A stretch of 64,000 bases of DNA. It comes from JBDREC01 sp043820105 [NCBI: Pseudomonadota bacterium] (GTDB lineage: Bacteria > Bdellovibrionota_F > JAHFAK01). Each line of letters opens with the position of its first letter. The stretch's first letter is position 1. The DNA is taken from positions 59,280 through 123,279 of the forward strand of contig JBDREC010000103.1 in NCBI GenBank assembly GCA_043820105.1. Direction: 5' to 3'. The notes under the pieces were generated by a model that saw nothing but the letters and a program-made list of their open reading frames with translations, did not search any database and had not been told where the DNA came from. Positions 34,400 to 42,027 of the stretch are shown here, in pieces. Both the position numbers and the translations under genes were made by a program.

Positions 34400-35413
34400 A
34401 TGTCAGCTTCAGCTGAAAGATTTTTGAGTCTAATTTTAAAACTTAAAAATTCAAGAGTTGGTTATTCCCTTGAGCAACTATCTTCCAATTATCAATGTAG
34501 TGAAAAAACAATTAGACGTTACCTTACAGCCATCGGGGATGTTGGCTTTGACCTAAATAAAATAAAGAATGATGAAGGGACCATTTGTTGGTTTATCGAT
34601 AGGAAAAAATTTGAGGATGTTCCGATCTCTTTTACTAAAGATGAATTAAGTTCCTTATATTTGGCTACTGATTATTTCAGGGGAAGTGTTTTTTCCAAAA
34701 GCATGGGATCTGCCTTTGATAAAATTAAAAATAATCTTACTGACAAGCAACGGGAATATGTTGAAGAGTTAGGAGAACTTTTGTATACATCCTCTAATCC
34801 CGGAATAGATTACAGTAAATCTTATAACAAGATTGAAGATATAAAAGAAGCAATCATTAACAAGAAAAAGCTGCGGATAAAATATAAATCACACTCAGAT
34901 GAGGCATATATTAATGAGTCCCATATTGATTCAAGACCCAAATTTAGAATTATAGATCCATTTCAAATCTATACTCATGATAACATCCTTTACCTTGTCG
35001 CAAATTGTAATGAAAGAAAAGCAAAAAGAACCTTTGCAATCCACAGGATTATAAGTTGTGAAATTCAGGACCAAACCTTTAAGGTTGATAAAAATTTCAG
35101 TCTTGCTGATTATCTCGCTGAAGGTTTCAATTCCTATAGGGGTGAAGAAGAATCTATAAAATATAAAATATGGTTTGATAAAACAGTTGCAGCTTATGTA
35201 AAGGACAGGAAATGGCACAGAACACAGAAGGAAAAGGACCTTAAAAACAGAGATGTAATAATAACTTTCAAATCGCGTGGAAAAAAGGCAGTTAAAAGAT
35301 GGGTAATGGGTTACGGTGATAAGGCAAAAATTCTTGAACCAAAAGAGATAGCAACTGAAATTAAGGACGAAATTTCAAATATCCTCAAATTATATGGCAA
35401 GGATTCATCTTAA
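34400..35413 (+). CDS. WYL-domain transcriptional regulator (YafY type)
   Basis: The 337-residue protein has an N-terminal winged helix (about 5-65: YSLEQLSSNYQCSEKTIRRY) and a WYL domain (about 150-235: KKKLRIKYKS, FRIIDPFQIYTHDNILYLVA, KRTFAIHRI), followed by a WCX region (IKYKIWFDKTVAAYVKDRKW). The start follows GAGG. WYL regulators bind a ligand through the WYL pocket and act on defence or DNA-damage operons. Its stop lies about 100 bases before a copy of the 32-bp promoter that drives the Sel1/JAB operon, so it is a second candidate regulator for that promoter family. Confidence 0.82.
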   Translation: MSASAERFLSLILKLKNSRVGYSLEQLSSNYQCSEKTIRRYLTAIGDVGFDLNKIKNDEGTICWFIDRKKFEDVPISFTKDELSSLYLATDYFRGSVFSKSMGSAFDKIKNNLTDKQREYVEELGELLYTSSNPGIDYSKSYNKIEDIKEAIINKKKLRIKYKSHSDEAYINESHIDSRPKFRIIDPFQIYTHDNILYLVANCNERKAKRTFAIHRIISCEIQDQTFKVDKNFSLADYLAEGFNSYRGEEESIKYKIWFDKTVAAYVKDRKWHRTQKEKDLKNRDVIITFKSRGKKAVKRWVMGYGDKAKILEPKEIATEIKDEISNILKLYGKDSS

Positions 35414-35521
35414 AAATCAGACACTTATTTCATTTATATGAAATTGCATAACAATTAGTTTCAAATGTTCAAATAAGTTTCATATCCACTTGATATCATT
35501 AGAATATTATTTTTCTCTCAG

Positions 35522-35553
35522 GGACAACATGTGTCACTTTTTAATGATATACT
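35522..35553 (+). promoter_or_regulatory. 32-bp regulon promoter for the Sel1/JAB/J-domain operon
   Basis: GGACA-ACATG-TGTCAC, six bases, ATGATATACT: extended -10 TGA-TATACT. Transcription would start near 35560, 36 bases before a start codon with an excellent AAAGAGGA site. Confidence 0.7.
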
Positions 35554-35595
35554 GGTATCATTACAAGAAATAAAATTAAAACGAAAGAGGAACAA

Positions 35596-35691
35596 ATGGC
35601 AAATAAAACAGATCAGGCTATTCAATTAAGTGTTGAATATATAATACTTTGTGTTTTTATCAAATCAGATCCTGTATATAGCTATATATGA
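35596..35691 (+). CDS. 31-residue first peptide of a coupled small-ORF ladder
   Basis: The ATG at 35596 has AAAGAGGA four bases upstream, the best ribosome-binding site of the operon. The peptide starts MANKTDQAIQLSVEYIILCV. Its TGA overlaps the ATG of a second small frame (ATGA at 35688). It may be a functional peptide or a coupling leader. Confidence 0.45.
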   Translation: MANKTDQAIQLSVEYIILCVFIKSDPVYSYI

Positions 35692-35756
35692 TGATAAAGG
35701 AAAAATTAATAATATTTTTATTTATATCAACAATATTAAAGAGGGGAGTAAAATGA
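35688..35756 (+). CDS. 22-residue second peptide of the coupled ladder
   Basis: This frame encodes a hydrophobic, basic-ended peptide (MMIKEKLIIFLFISTILKRG plus two residues). It overlaps the preceding stop by ATGA and its own TGA overlaps the Sel1 start by ATGA (35753-35756). The Sel1 ribosome-binding site GAGGGGAG lies inside it. Confidence 0.4.
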   Translation: MMIKEKLIIFLFISTILKRGVK

Positions 35757-36619
35757 AAGAAGATTTTAAAGAAAATATTAAACTTATAAAAGAAGAAGAA
35801 GAAGCTATTGCAGATGATCTTCAGGTAGCTATGACTTTGGGAGATATTTATTTTCATGGATCACTGGATGTGGTTCGCGATTATCGGGAGGCTTTCTTCT
35901 GGTATAAAAAAGCAGCAGAAATGGGGAGCCTAGATGCGACTTTTAATCTTGGCTATTTATATTTTAATGGATTGGGTATCCAAAGGGACCGTAAAAAAGC
36001 ATTAGAATGGTACATGAAAGCAGCAGAGCCGGGAAATGCCAAAGCTATGTATAATATTGGGAATATTTACTCTAATGGGCTGGGAGTCAGTCAGGATCAC
36101 GAAAAGGCACTTGGTTGGTATAAAAAAGCTGCGGAATTGGGAGATGTTCAGGCCTGTTCTGATATCGGTGTAGCTTATGCTGAGGGCATGGGAGTCGAGC
36201 AAGACCTAGAAGAAGCTGTCATATGGTATAAAAAAGCAGCCCATGGAGGGAATGCAACTGCCATGGTTAATCTTGGGTATATGTATTCAAAAGGCTTTGG
36301 CATAACAAAAAATAATCAAAAACAGATTTATTGGTTAAAAAAAGCAATAGAGCTTGGAAGTGTTGAGGCAATGTTTAATCTCGCTTGTGTTTATTATAAA
36401 GGAGCAGGACTTAATCAGGATTTTAAGGAAGCATTTTACTGGTATCAGCGGGCAGCAGAATTAAACCATCCTGTTTCCTGGTTTAATCTTGGATATATGT
36501 ACCAGAAAGGTGAAGGTGTAAATCGGGATCTTGAAAAGGCAAAGCATTGGTACAAAAAAGCTGCTATGGCGGGTGATTTTCGGGCAAAGCTGGAGTTATC
36601 ATCATTAATTGAACAATAA
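35753..36619 (+). CDS. Sel1-repeat (TPR-like) protein
   Basis: The ATG at 35753 has GAGGGGAG five bases upstream; the longer open frame from 35651 has no site. The 288-residue protein is almost entirely Sel1-like repeats of 36 residues (for example A-x-F-N-L-G-x-L-Y-F-N-G-L-G and E-K-A-x-x-W-Y-x-K-A-A-x-x-G), about seven units with none truncated. No signal peptide is present, so it is cytoplasmic. Sel1 proteins are scaffolds for protein-protein contacts. It heads an operon with a membrane JAB protein 31 bases downstream, suggesting an adaptor for that complex. Confidence 0.85.
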   Translation: MKEDFKENIKLIKEEEEAIADDLQVAMTLGDIYFHGSLDVVRDYREAFFWYKKAAEMGSLDATFNLGYLYFNGLGIQRDRKKALEWYMKAAEPGNAKAMYNIGNIYSNGLGVSQDHEKALGWYKKAAELGDVQACSDIGVAYAEGMGVEQDLEEAVIWYKKAAHGGNATAMVNLGYMYSKGFGITKNNQKQIYWLKKAIELGSVEAMFNLACVYYKGAGLNQDFKEAFYWYQRAAELNHPVSWFNLGYMYQKGEGVNRDLEKAKHWYKKAAMAGDFRAKLELSSLIEQ

Positions 36620-36650
36620 AGATTATTAATTACTTTGCAAGGGGGGAGCA

Positions 36651-37379
36651 ATGTTTTTTATTTCATCAATTATTTTGCTTTTCGGATATATAATTTGGCT
36701 CACAAGACCTCTTGATTATGATTCGATCAAAATTGTTGGAGAATCAAAGCGGCTTTCGGATATTAAAAATTATTATTTAAAAAAATCAGCCGGGTTTTTC
36801 GATAGCACAGGAATAAAAAAGACATGGAACAAATTTCAGGCAGGAGAGTTTTTAAAAGTGGATTTCAGCCTGAATGTTTTCCCAGGAATTGTCAGCGCTT
36901 TTCTTAATGGAAAAAAGCATGAATGGGTAATAATTGGTTTTGTTTCCAAACTAAATGTAAAAATGATATGGATAAAAAAAGGGGACAGAAGGCGAGTATT
37001 ACTTGGACTTGATAATGAGGAGCTTATATCGCTTGCCAGGGAAAATAATGCAGACACAGTAGTTATCCTGCACAATCATCCCAATCCGAATGCAAGGATC
37101 TATAACTGTTCAAAACCTAGTGCCGCAGATTTGGGTTCTGCCGGAAGGATTGCTAGGGCTCTTAATTCAGCATTTATTACTCTGCTGGAATTTGTGTGCG
37201 AAAGAGGTTCTAGTTATCTTTTCTTTCTTGCACCTTCACGGAAATGCTTCCCTCTTGAGCAATATTATAAAGCAATTATGGCAGATGCAGGGAAATTTGC
37301 CTTTACTAACATTTTATACCGCCTGCAATATTTATTTTTCAAAAGAAGAACCAATAGCCATTATGTAATGGAGGGATAA
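36651..37379 (+). CDS. Membrane-anchored RadC/JAB (MPN-fold) protein
   Basis: The 242-residue protein begins with a transmembrane segment (FFISSIILLFGYIIWL). Residues about 90-200 are a JAB/RadC-like domain: VVILHNHPNPNARIYNCSKP followed by SAAD gives the H-x-H…S-x-x-D zinc signature of JAMM metalloproteases, with extra residues between the HNHP and the serine compared with RadC. A metal-dependent isopeptidase-type activity is possible; RadC relatives are of unknown function. GGGGGGAG precedes the ATG. Three bases separate it from the J-domain gene. The membrane anchor is unusual for RadC. Confidence 0.75.
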   Translation: MFFISSIILLFGYIIWLTRPLDYDSIKIVGESKRLSDIKNYYLKKSAGFFDSTGIKKTWNKFQAGEFLKVDFSLNVFPGIVSAFLNGKKHEWVIIGFVSKLNVKMIWIKKGDRRRVLLGLDNEELISLARENNADTVVILHNHPNPNARIYNCSKPSAADLGSAGRIARALNSAFITLLEFVCERGSSYLFFLAPSRKCFPLEQYYKAIMADAGKFAFTNILYRLQYLFFKRRTNSHYVMEG

Positions 37380-37382
37380 ACT

Positions 37383-38081
37383 ATGAAAAAAAACAAAAAG
37401 GCTGATCTGTTAAAAAAATATAAAACCCTTTATGAAGTGTTTGAAAAGAAAAGACTTGAACATGACAGCCTCTATTCTCATATGATTGATTTTTTCAATG
37501 AGAACAGCGGCCTTATGGAGGAGCTCAGTAAAAAAACAGCCAACCTAAGCACGCGCCTTGCCGAGCTTGAAGAACTTATAGAACCTGTAAGGCAGAAGGT
37601 AAAGCTGATTAGATGGGAATATGAATTTAAAAAATTAAAAAAGGAGGGTATTATGCTTTTTCATCCTGACAGACATGGGGGGAGTAACCAATCTGCTCAT
37701 GAATTATTTGTAAGTTTTAACGAAGCCGTTAAGCAAAAGGATCTTGAGCAGATGCAAAGAATTATTGATGAATATAAGCTTTTACCGGATCCTGAAATGC
37801 TTGATGAGGATTTTGATGAAGCAAAAATTCTGGCCTCTATCAGTTATCTTGAAAAGGAACTTTCTGAACTTGAGTTAAGAATAAATGAGATTAAGGAGAG
37901 TGACAATTGGAAAGAGGTTGAAGAACTGGAAAAAAACGGGAACGCACCTGAGCCTATTTTAAAGTTAAAAAAGGGAATAAGTGAACTTGAGGATAAAATA
38001 TCCTCTTTATTAAAAGAACAGCAAAGCCTGGAGGAAGAAATGGAAAGGAGTGTATCTTCTTCCGGTAAAATCTTTGAATAA
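37383..38081 (+). CDS. J-domain-like coiled-coil protein
   Basis: The 232-residue protein is mostly coiled coil (about 1-75 and 140-230). A short J-domain-like core lies between them: helix II EYEFKKLKKEGIMLF, then the diagnostic HPD in FHPDRHGGS (about residues 97-105), then AHELFVSFNEAVKQKD. This resembles DnaJ, which stimulates Hsp70 ATPase, although helices I and IV are not obvious. It lies in an operon with Sel1 and JAB proteins, so it may recruit DnaK to their target, which is inference. Confidence 0.65.
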   Translation: MKKNKKADLLKKYKTLYEVFEKKRLEHDSLYSHMIDFFNENSGLMEELSKKTANLSTRLAELEELIEPVRQKVKLIRWEYEFKKLKKEGIMLFHPDRHGGSNQSAHELFVSFNEAVKQKDLEQMQRIIDEYKLLPDPEMLDEDFDEAKILASISYLEKELSELELRINEIKESDNWKEVEELEKNGNAPEPILKLKKGISELEDKISSLLKEQQSLEEEMERSVSSSGKIFE

Positions 38082-38125
38082 AAAGGGCAGAAAAAAATTA
38101 ATAATAACTAAATTAAGAGGTGAAT

Positions 38126-38671
38126 ATGAAAAATATGAGCAATAATGAAAAAAAGAACATTATAGTTACAAACGCCATCGGCGGATCAAGTAACGATCAG
38201 CCAGGATCGGTGTACAGCAAAGGCAAGCTGCCACCGACAATAAAGGTACTTGAAGGCTTAAAAAACAAGCTTACACCAAACCTTAATAGAACGAAACGAG
38301 TATTGAAGATAACACTTGGTGGAAACGGATTCTTTGTATTTAAGGATTTTGGTCAGGATTATGTTGGGAAAGAGGGAAAAGAATTATTTGATCTTCAAAT
38401 TATTGCAGACAAAATAGATCTTTTTATTCAGGATGTTTCGCTTCAGGTATTAGGGAATATTAACCATAATAGGAAACATATGAGATTGAATGTATTTTTT
38501 AATACTAGCTTTATGGAATTGGAAGATAATTCAACAATTATAACAAAAGAAAGAACCGATACATTTTCTCTGCTTGAAGAGGCTTATAAAAATGGAAAAA
38601 TTATCAACAATTCAGACTGTCCTGTAAAAATAAAGAGGAAAAACTCAAACAAATACTTTATTATTTTATAA
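38126..38671 (+). CDS. Hypothetical protein of the Sel1/JAB operon
   Basis: The ATG at 38126 has AGAGGTG upstream; the GTG at 38120 is part of that site. The 181-residue protein has a disordered N-terminus (to about 30) and a compact alpha/beta remainder (LKITLGGNGFFVFKDFGQDY, IIADKIDLFIQDVSLQVLGN). It has no signal peptide, membrane span or recognised motif. It lies 45 bases after the J-domain gene and 17 before a small membrane protein. Confidence 0.6.
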   Translation: MKNMSNNEKKNIIVTNAIGGSSNDQPGSVYSKGKLPPTIKVLEGLKNKLTPNLNRTKRVLKITLGGNGFFVFKDFGQDYVGKEGKELFDLQIIADKIDLFIQDVSLQVLGNINHNRKHMRLNVFFNTSFMELEDNSTIITKERTDTFSLLEEAYKNGKIINNSDCPVKIKRKNSNKYFIIL

Positions 38672-38687
38672 GATTTGGAGGGATAAT

Positions 38688-38948
38688 ATGGAAAACATTT
38701 TGATTGTACTTGCTATCACGATCCCAATTTCCTTTGCGATCTACATGGGAATAAAGCATGCTCCCAATATGAAAAATCTTTCGGATGATGAAAGGGTACA
38801 GTTATTGCAGATGTTTAAAGACTCACAAATGCAAGGAATAGAAAAAGCTAAACTTGATGAATTATACAGGACCAGGAGAATTTTAGAGAAGGACAGGATT
38901 GAAAATTATACCAGAAATATTGGGAATAATAATAATTTGGGTAAATAA
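38688..38948 (+). CDS. Small single-span membrane protein
   Basis: The 86-residue protein has one N-terminal hydrophobic helix (ILIVLAITIPISFAIYMGI) and a charged, helical tail (SDDERVQLLQMFKDSQMQGI and on). TTGGAGG precedes the ATG. It closes the Sel1/JAB operon. It would face the cytoplasm with its tail and may anchor a partner. Family not recognised. Confidence 0.55.
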   Translation: MENILIVLAITIPISFAIYMGIKHAPNMKNLSDDERVQLLQMFKDSQMQGIEKAKLDELYRTRRILEKDRIENYTRNIGNNNNLGK

Positions 38949-38971
38949 TATGGGGGGAAGGATAAATTATT

Positions 38972-39430
38972 TTAAGATTTTATAAAGTAAACCAGACTAA
39001 CTTCATAGGCTGCTTTTACAGCTTCTTTCTTAGTAAAATATATTTTATTAAAAGAGCAGGGTATGTAGCCGATTTCTGCTTCGCCTGCTTGTAAAGAGGC
39101 CAGTTTTAGAATGTTTTCACAAAGGTTTCTTAATACAGCATAATTGTTTTCCCTAAATAGCTTACCAAACTTTCTCTTATTATCCCCGATTTTAGCGGGG
39201 TCTGCGTAAAAGATAAATCTGATTTCTACATTGTTCGGATCGTTTCCAAGGGTCATTATCAGCAACTCCAGTTTGTTGAAGGCTTTGTGCGGCGGATTCT
39301 TGATGGTCACTGCAAAGTTTTTAAAATCAGCATAATCATCTTCAATCTCAATTTTCCAGTCAGTTTTACTGATTTGTGCATAAATACTTTTAGAAACACT
39401 TGTAATATCCAAAGCCTTTTTCTTTGTCAT
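38972..39430 (-). CDS. Hypothetical protein
   Basis: The ATG at 39430 has AAAGGTG five bases upstream, better than the frame start at 39466. The 152-residue protein looks like a soluble alpha/beta fold (WKIEIEDDYADFKNFAVTIK, LLIMTLGNDPNNVEIRFIFY) ending in a helix. It resembles no family that I know. It converges with the Sel1/JAB operon. A 7-base inverted repeat lies about 75 bases upstream. Confidence 0.55.
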   Translation of the reverse strand: MTKKKALDITSVSKSIYAQISKTDWKIEIEDDYADFKNFAVTIKNPPHKAFNKLELLIMTLGNDPNNVEIRFIFYADPAKIGDNKRKFGKLFRENNYAVLRNLCENILKLASLQAGEAEIGYIPCSFNKIYFTKKEAVKAAYEVSLVYFIKS

Positions 39431-39503
39431 AGATTCACCTTTTGCCTGATTGGAGAAAATCAGCATATCATATTTAAGTGATCATGCAAGCTGGAAAAAA
39501 CAA

Positions 39504-39527
39504 GTGTAGCATTTAATATCTACACTC
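39504..39527. promoter_or_regulatory. Inverted repeat upstream of the 38972-39430 gene
   Basis: AGTGTAG-N10-CTACACT is a perfect 7-base inverted repeat around positions 39504-39527. It could be an operator for the minus-strand gene. Confidence 0.3.
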
Positions 39528-39574
39528 TGAGTATTGTTTATTTGTAGCAACCGGTTGAGATTGAGCCATGCTAT

Positions 39575-40108
39575 TCAGGGTGAAAGTATAATTATTTGCA
39601 GTTTAAGCTCTTCTGCCAGAGTTTTTAATGCATGAACAATTGTAGTATCTTCTTCATTTCGATTATTAAAGTCCTGTGAGGTTCTGATAAGCTTGAGGGA
39701 AGTAATAATTATGAGTTCAATATTTTTTTCGGCTTTAAGTTTTTTAGCGGTAGCTATTATATCTGCAACAGCCCTAAGCCTATCATCAATGAAGATGTTT
39801 GCAGAAGACAGTTGCCCGCTTGCCCTGGCTAGCTTTTTCCATGCTCTCTTGTTTAGGTGGCCTAAATTGTAATTCTTAATATTAATCCCGGCCTGATTAC
39901 AAATAATATCTTCAACCAGCCTGACTTTATCATTATTAAGCGAAGCAAGGAAAACACTTCTATTTTCCATGATGCAGGTGTTGATGACTGATGAAGGCGA
40001 AAGGGTGCATTTGTTCTTATGAGGAATTGTCTCAAGAATTCTCAATTCACCCAGGTGCAAGTCTGATAAAGCATTATCTAAAGTACTAAAACCTGTTCTA
40101 CTTGTCAT
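39575..40108 (-). CDS. Catalytically dead DnaB-helicase-like (RecA-fold) protein
   Basis: The 177-residue protein follows the C-terminal RecA-like domain of DnaB nearly end to end: TGFSTLDNALSDLHLGELRI, a later NLGHLNKRAWKKLARASGQL, ANIFIDDRLRAVADII, KKLKAEKNIELIII and a final LKTLAEELKLQIIILSP. The Walker A loop is gone (IPHKNKCTLSPSS in place of GxxGxGKT) and the Walker B strand lacks its acidic residue (IIITSLKLI in place of VIDYLQLI). There is no N-terminal primase-binding domain. It should not hydrolyse ATP and may act as a decoy or adaptor for DnaB-type rings. A perfect -10 copy of the 32-bp promoter precedes it. Confidence 0.75.
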   Translation of the reverse strand: MTSRTGFSTLDNALSDLHLGELRILETIPHKNKCTLSPSSVINTCIMENRSVFLASLNNDKVRLVEDIICNQAGINIKNYNLGHLNKRAWKKLARASGQLSSANIFIDDRLRAVADIIATAKKLKAEKNIELIIITSLKLIRTSQDFNNRNEEDTTIVHALKTLAEELKLQIIILSP

Positions 40109-40148
40109 GCCTTTGAGCTCACTTAATTAATTTAATTAGATTTAATAT

Positions 40149-40180
40149 ATTATATATCATGAATGTGACAGATAAGGTCA
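40149..40180 (-). promoter_or_regulatory. 32-bp regulon promoter for the DnaB-like gene
   Basis: On the minus strand: TGACC-TTATC-TGTCAC, six bases, GATATATAAT. The -10 is TATAAT; the TG of the extended -10 is missing. It lies about 40 bases before the coding start. Confidence 0.6.
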
Positions 40181-40196
40181 AAGGCATTAATGTATT

Positions 40197-40640
40197 TTAA
40201 GAATTAAGAATTTTATGTGCGGTTAATAGAAATTCCTTTGCCATATTGACCATCTCTTCTGCGCCTACTTCCGACCATTGTTCATAATAATCAGCATCCT
40301 CTCTTAGGCGCTTACCATTTTGCAGATATTCAACAAAATGAACTGGCAGTTTTCCTTCTTCAATATATAAAGCTCTTAATGCAATAATTAAACAATAATG
40401 GCTCTTTTCTCTATAGTTCTTTTTATATAAAAGTGCCCTGGCTGTATGAAACATAGAATAATAAGCCTGAATTGTGGCCCATTTATAATTACTACGCCCG
40501 AGGGACTCCAGGGCTTCAGCAGAGTCTCTTCCTGCTATTTGCAGCTCTTTGGACACCAACGCAGTACCTTGTGAAAATTCCCTTATTCTTTTCCTTTTTA
40601 TACACTCAGCGAAATCCGGATTCTTTATATCTGGTCCCAT
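40197..40640 (-). CDS. HEPN-domain protein (toxin-like partner of MNT)
   Basis: The 147-residue helical protein has the HEPN core SNYKWATIQAYYSMFHTARA followed by KKNYREKSHYCLII, as in the HEPN halves of MNT/HEPN toxin-antitoxin pairs. The canonical R-x4-6-H RNase motif is not clearly present in the final helix, though REKSHY (R-x3-H) is close. Its start overlaps the end of the nucleotidyltransferase gene by 16 bases. HEPN proteins of this kind are RNases or AMPylation targets of the MNT partner. Confidence 0.75.
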   Translation of the reverse strand: MGPDIKNPDFAECIKRKRIREFSQGTALVSKELQIAGRDSAEALESLGRSNYKWATIQAYYSMFHTARALLYKKNYREKSHYCLIIALRALYIEEGKLPVHFVEYLQNGKRLREDADYYEQWSEVGAEEMVNMAKEFLLTAHKILNS

Positions 40641-40978
40641 AAATTTATTCCTTTTAATATTTGCTCATAAAAAGTCGGATCTTTAGTTTTTAATTCCAGC
40701 AATCCTGATTCAGTTAAAATAATTGTTTGAATATTCATTTTTCGTTTCAATTTACCAAGACTCGCTTCAATCTGTTCTTTGAGATTGTTGCTAATGATTA
40801 ATAAATCCAAATCACTATCAATAAGGTTTTCGCCTCTGGAGGAACTGCCAAATAGTATAATTTTGCTTGCCAATGGCGCAAGTTTTTTTACTATTGGTTG
40901 GATAGAATTAATAGTTTTTAAAACTTTTAATTGTTTAATTACCGAAATTTTATGATTTAAAGTATAGAAATGCATCAT
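40625..40978 (-). CDS. MNT-family nucleotidyltransferase (antitoxin-like)
   Basis: The 117-residue protein shows the minimal nucleotidyltransferase signature GSSSRGENLIDSDLDLLI (about residues 44-61), with the G-S…D-x-D metal site intact. In MNT/HEPN pairs this enzyme adds AMP to the HEPN toxin and neutralises it. It overlaps both neighbours (wHTH upstream, HEPN downstream), giving a three-gene operon. The start at 40978 lies within the preceding gene; no ribosome-binding site is outstanding. Confidence 0.8.
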   Translation of the reverse strand: MMHFYTLNHKISVIKQLKVLKTINSIQPIVKKLAPLASKIILFGSSSRGENLIDSDLDLLIISNNLKEQIEASLGKLKRKMNIQTIILTESGLLELKTKDPTFYEQILKGINLWDQI

Positions 40979-41168
40979 TCCTTTTTTTTTGTAAAAACAA
41001 ATAATTTGCCTTTATAAGTTCCCTTAACGCATAATTTGTGCCTGATTTGCTTATATTTACTTTTGTTTGTATTTCTTTTTCTGTAAATTCCTGCCCAGGA
41101 TAATCAAGCATATAAAATAAAACCTTTTGAGAATTTGTTGCAATTAATAAATTAGTTAATCCATCCAT
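40950..41168 (-). CDS. Small winged-HTH regulator of the MNT/HEPN operon
   Basis: The 72-residue protein is a single winged helix-turn-helix (SQKVLFYMLDYPGQEFTEKE, IQTKVNISKSGTNYALRELI) of the type fused or linked to nucleotidyltransferases. It lies first in the wHTH-MNT-HEPN operon. A near-perfect 28-bp palindrome begins 18 bases upstream of its start, so autorepression is likely. No ligand domain is present. Confidence 0.7.
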   Translation of the reverse strand: MDGLTNLLIATNSQKVLFYMLDYPGQEFTEKEIQTKVNISKSGTNYALRELIKANYLFLQKKRNDAFLYFKS

Positions 41169-41186
41169 AATTTTGTACAGCTGCCT

Positions 41187-41214
41187 ATTATATTGGACAA
41201 GTGTCCATTATAAT
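41187..41214. promoter_or_regulatory. 28-bp palindromic operator of the wHTH-MNT-HEPN operon
   Basis: Arms ATTATATTGGACA and TGTCCATTATAAT, separated by AG, match as an inverted repeat with one mismatch. It also carries a TATAAT on the minus strand, so bound repressor would cover the operon's promoter. Its GGACA-AG-TGTCC core has a two-base spacer, unlike the 32-bp regulon sites. Confidence 0.7.
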
Positions 41215-41292
41215 GGAAAGACTCTTTCGTTGTCAAGTGTTTTGTGTTAAATTGGTTTGTTTTTATAAATGGATTTTTTTAGCGAGCATATA

Positions 41293-41324
41293 AGACACAA
41301 AATGTCCCTGGCTCCTGTTATAAT
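41293..41324 (+). promoter_or_regulatory. 32-bp regulon promoter for the 41353 gene
   Basis: AGACA-CAAAA-TGTCCC, six bases, CTGTTATAAT: extended -10 TGT-TATAAT, perfect. It lies inside what would be an N-terminal extension of the gene to 41269, which argues for the start at 41353. Confidence 0.65.
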
Positions 41325-41352
41325 AAAGATAAACAACAAGAGGAGCAGCATC

Positions 41353-42009
41353 ATGGCAGCATATCCAATAACCGATCTTATATTGCAAGCAATGCAGGAT
41401 AAGCAACTTAGCAAAAAAGACCTGGTGCAGGCTATGAATTATAAGAATATCGCCAAAGGTTTAAGAAGGCTTGATCGTTTCCTTGAGTGCAAAAGATTTT
41501 ATAAGGGCATAATTGAAAAACTGCCTCAGATACTTGGCCTTGATGAAAGTTCGTTTAAAGCTGAAATAGCGCGCACACAGGCTCTTATTGCTAAAGAAAA
41601 GGAAGATAAAGAAAGACAAGCCTTTGTGCCGCATATTATTGTAAAGCATGAGCGGACTGGGCCCTCCTTGATTTTTGTGGTAGCTATAACAGGAGTTGAA
41701 AGATTCAAGTATATTGTTCTGCCAGCTAACATTGCAGAGCTTTCTGAAGCGGAGCAATTTGACATAATTCGTGAAACATTAAAGGCTCACTACATAAAAA
41801 ACATGATTGAGAATAAAGCTATGCAACTTTTTGGTGATATCACAGGATACTTCTATCGACAAACCTATGACAGAACTATCTTATTTTCAGTCAAAGGAGA
41901 AGTGCTGAATGCGCATTTAGGAAAGAAGACGCTGCCTAAAGCCTCTTTGCATCTTGAAGGTGACCAAAGGGATATTTCCTTTAATTTTAAAAACGCTAAC
42001 CGAAATTAA
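41353..42009 (+). CDS. Hypothetical protein with N-terminal HTH-like region
   Basis: I set the start at the ATG at 41353 (AGGAG upstream, promoter -10 at 41319-41324). The 218-residue protein opens MAAYPITDLILQAMQDKQLS, with a helix-turn-helix-like segment (LSKKDLVQAMNYKNIAKGLR then RLDRFLECKRF) and a later alpha/beta region (HIIVKHERTGPSLIFVVAIT). It resembles an XRE-like DNA-binding fold with a C-terminal unknown domain. It has no membrane span. Its promoter places it in the 32-bp regulon with the DnaA-like and DnaB-like genes. Confidence 0.6.
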   Translation: MAAYPITDLILQAMQDKQLSKKDLVQAMNYKNIAKGLRRLDRFLECKRFYKGIIEKLPQILGLDESSFKAEIARTQALIAKEKEDKERQAFVPHIIVKHERTGPSLIFVVAITGVERFKYIVLPANIAELSEAEQFDIIRETLKAHYIKNMIENKAMQLFGDITGYFYRQTYDRTILFSVKGEVLNAHLGKKTLPKASLHLEGDQRDISFNFKNANRN

Positions 42010-42027
42010 TATTATCCTTTTTCTTTA

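Noticed and set aside
41187-41214. Tenth copy of the 32-bp regulon promoter
   Set aside because: Although it has GGACA and TGTCC, the spacer is two bases rather than five, and its arms extend into a different, longer palindrome.
41269-41352. N-terminal extension of the 41353 gene
   Set aside because: It contains the regulon promoter with a perfect -10, has no ribosome-binding site, and the ATG at 41353 has AGGAG.
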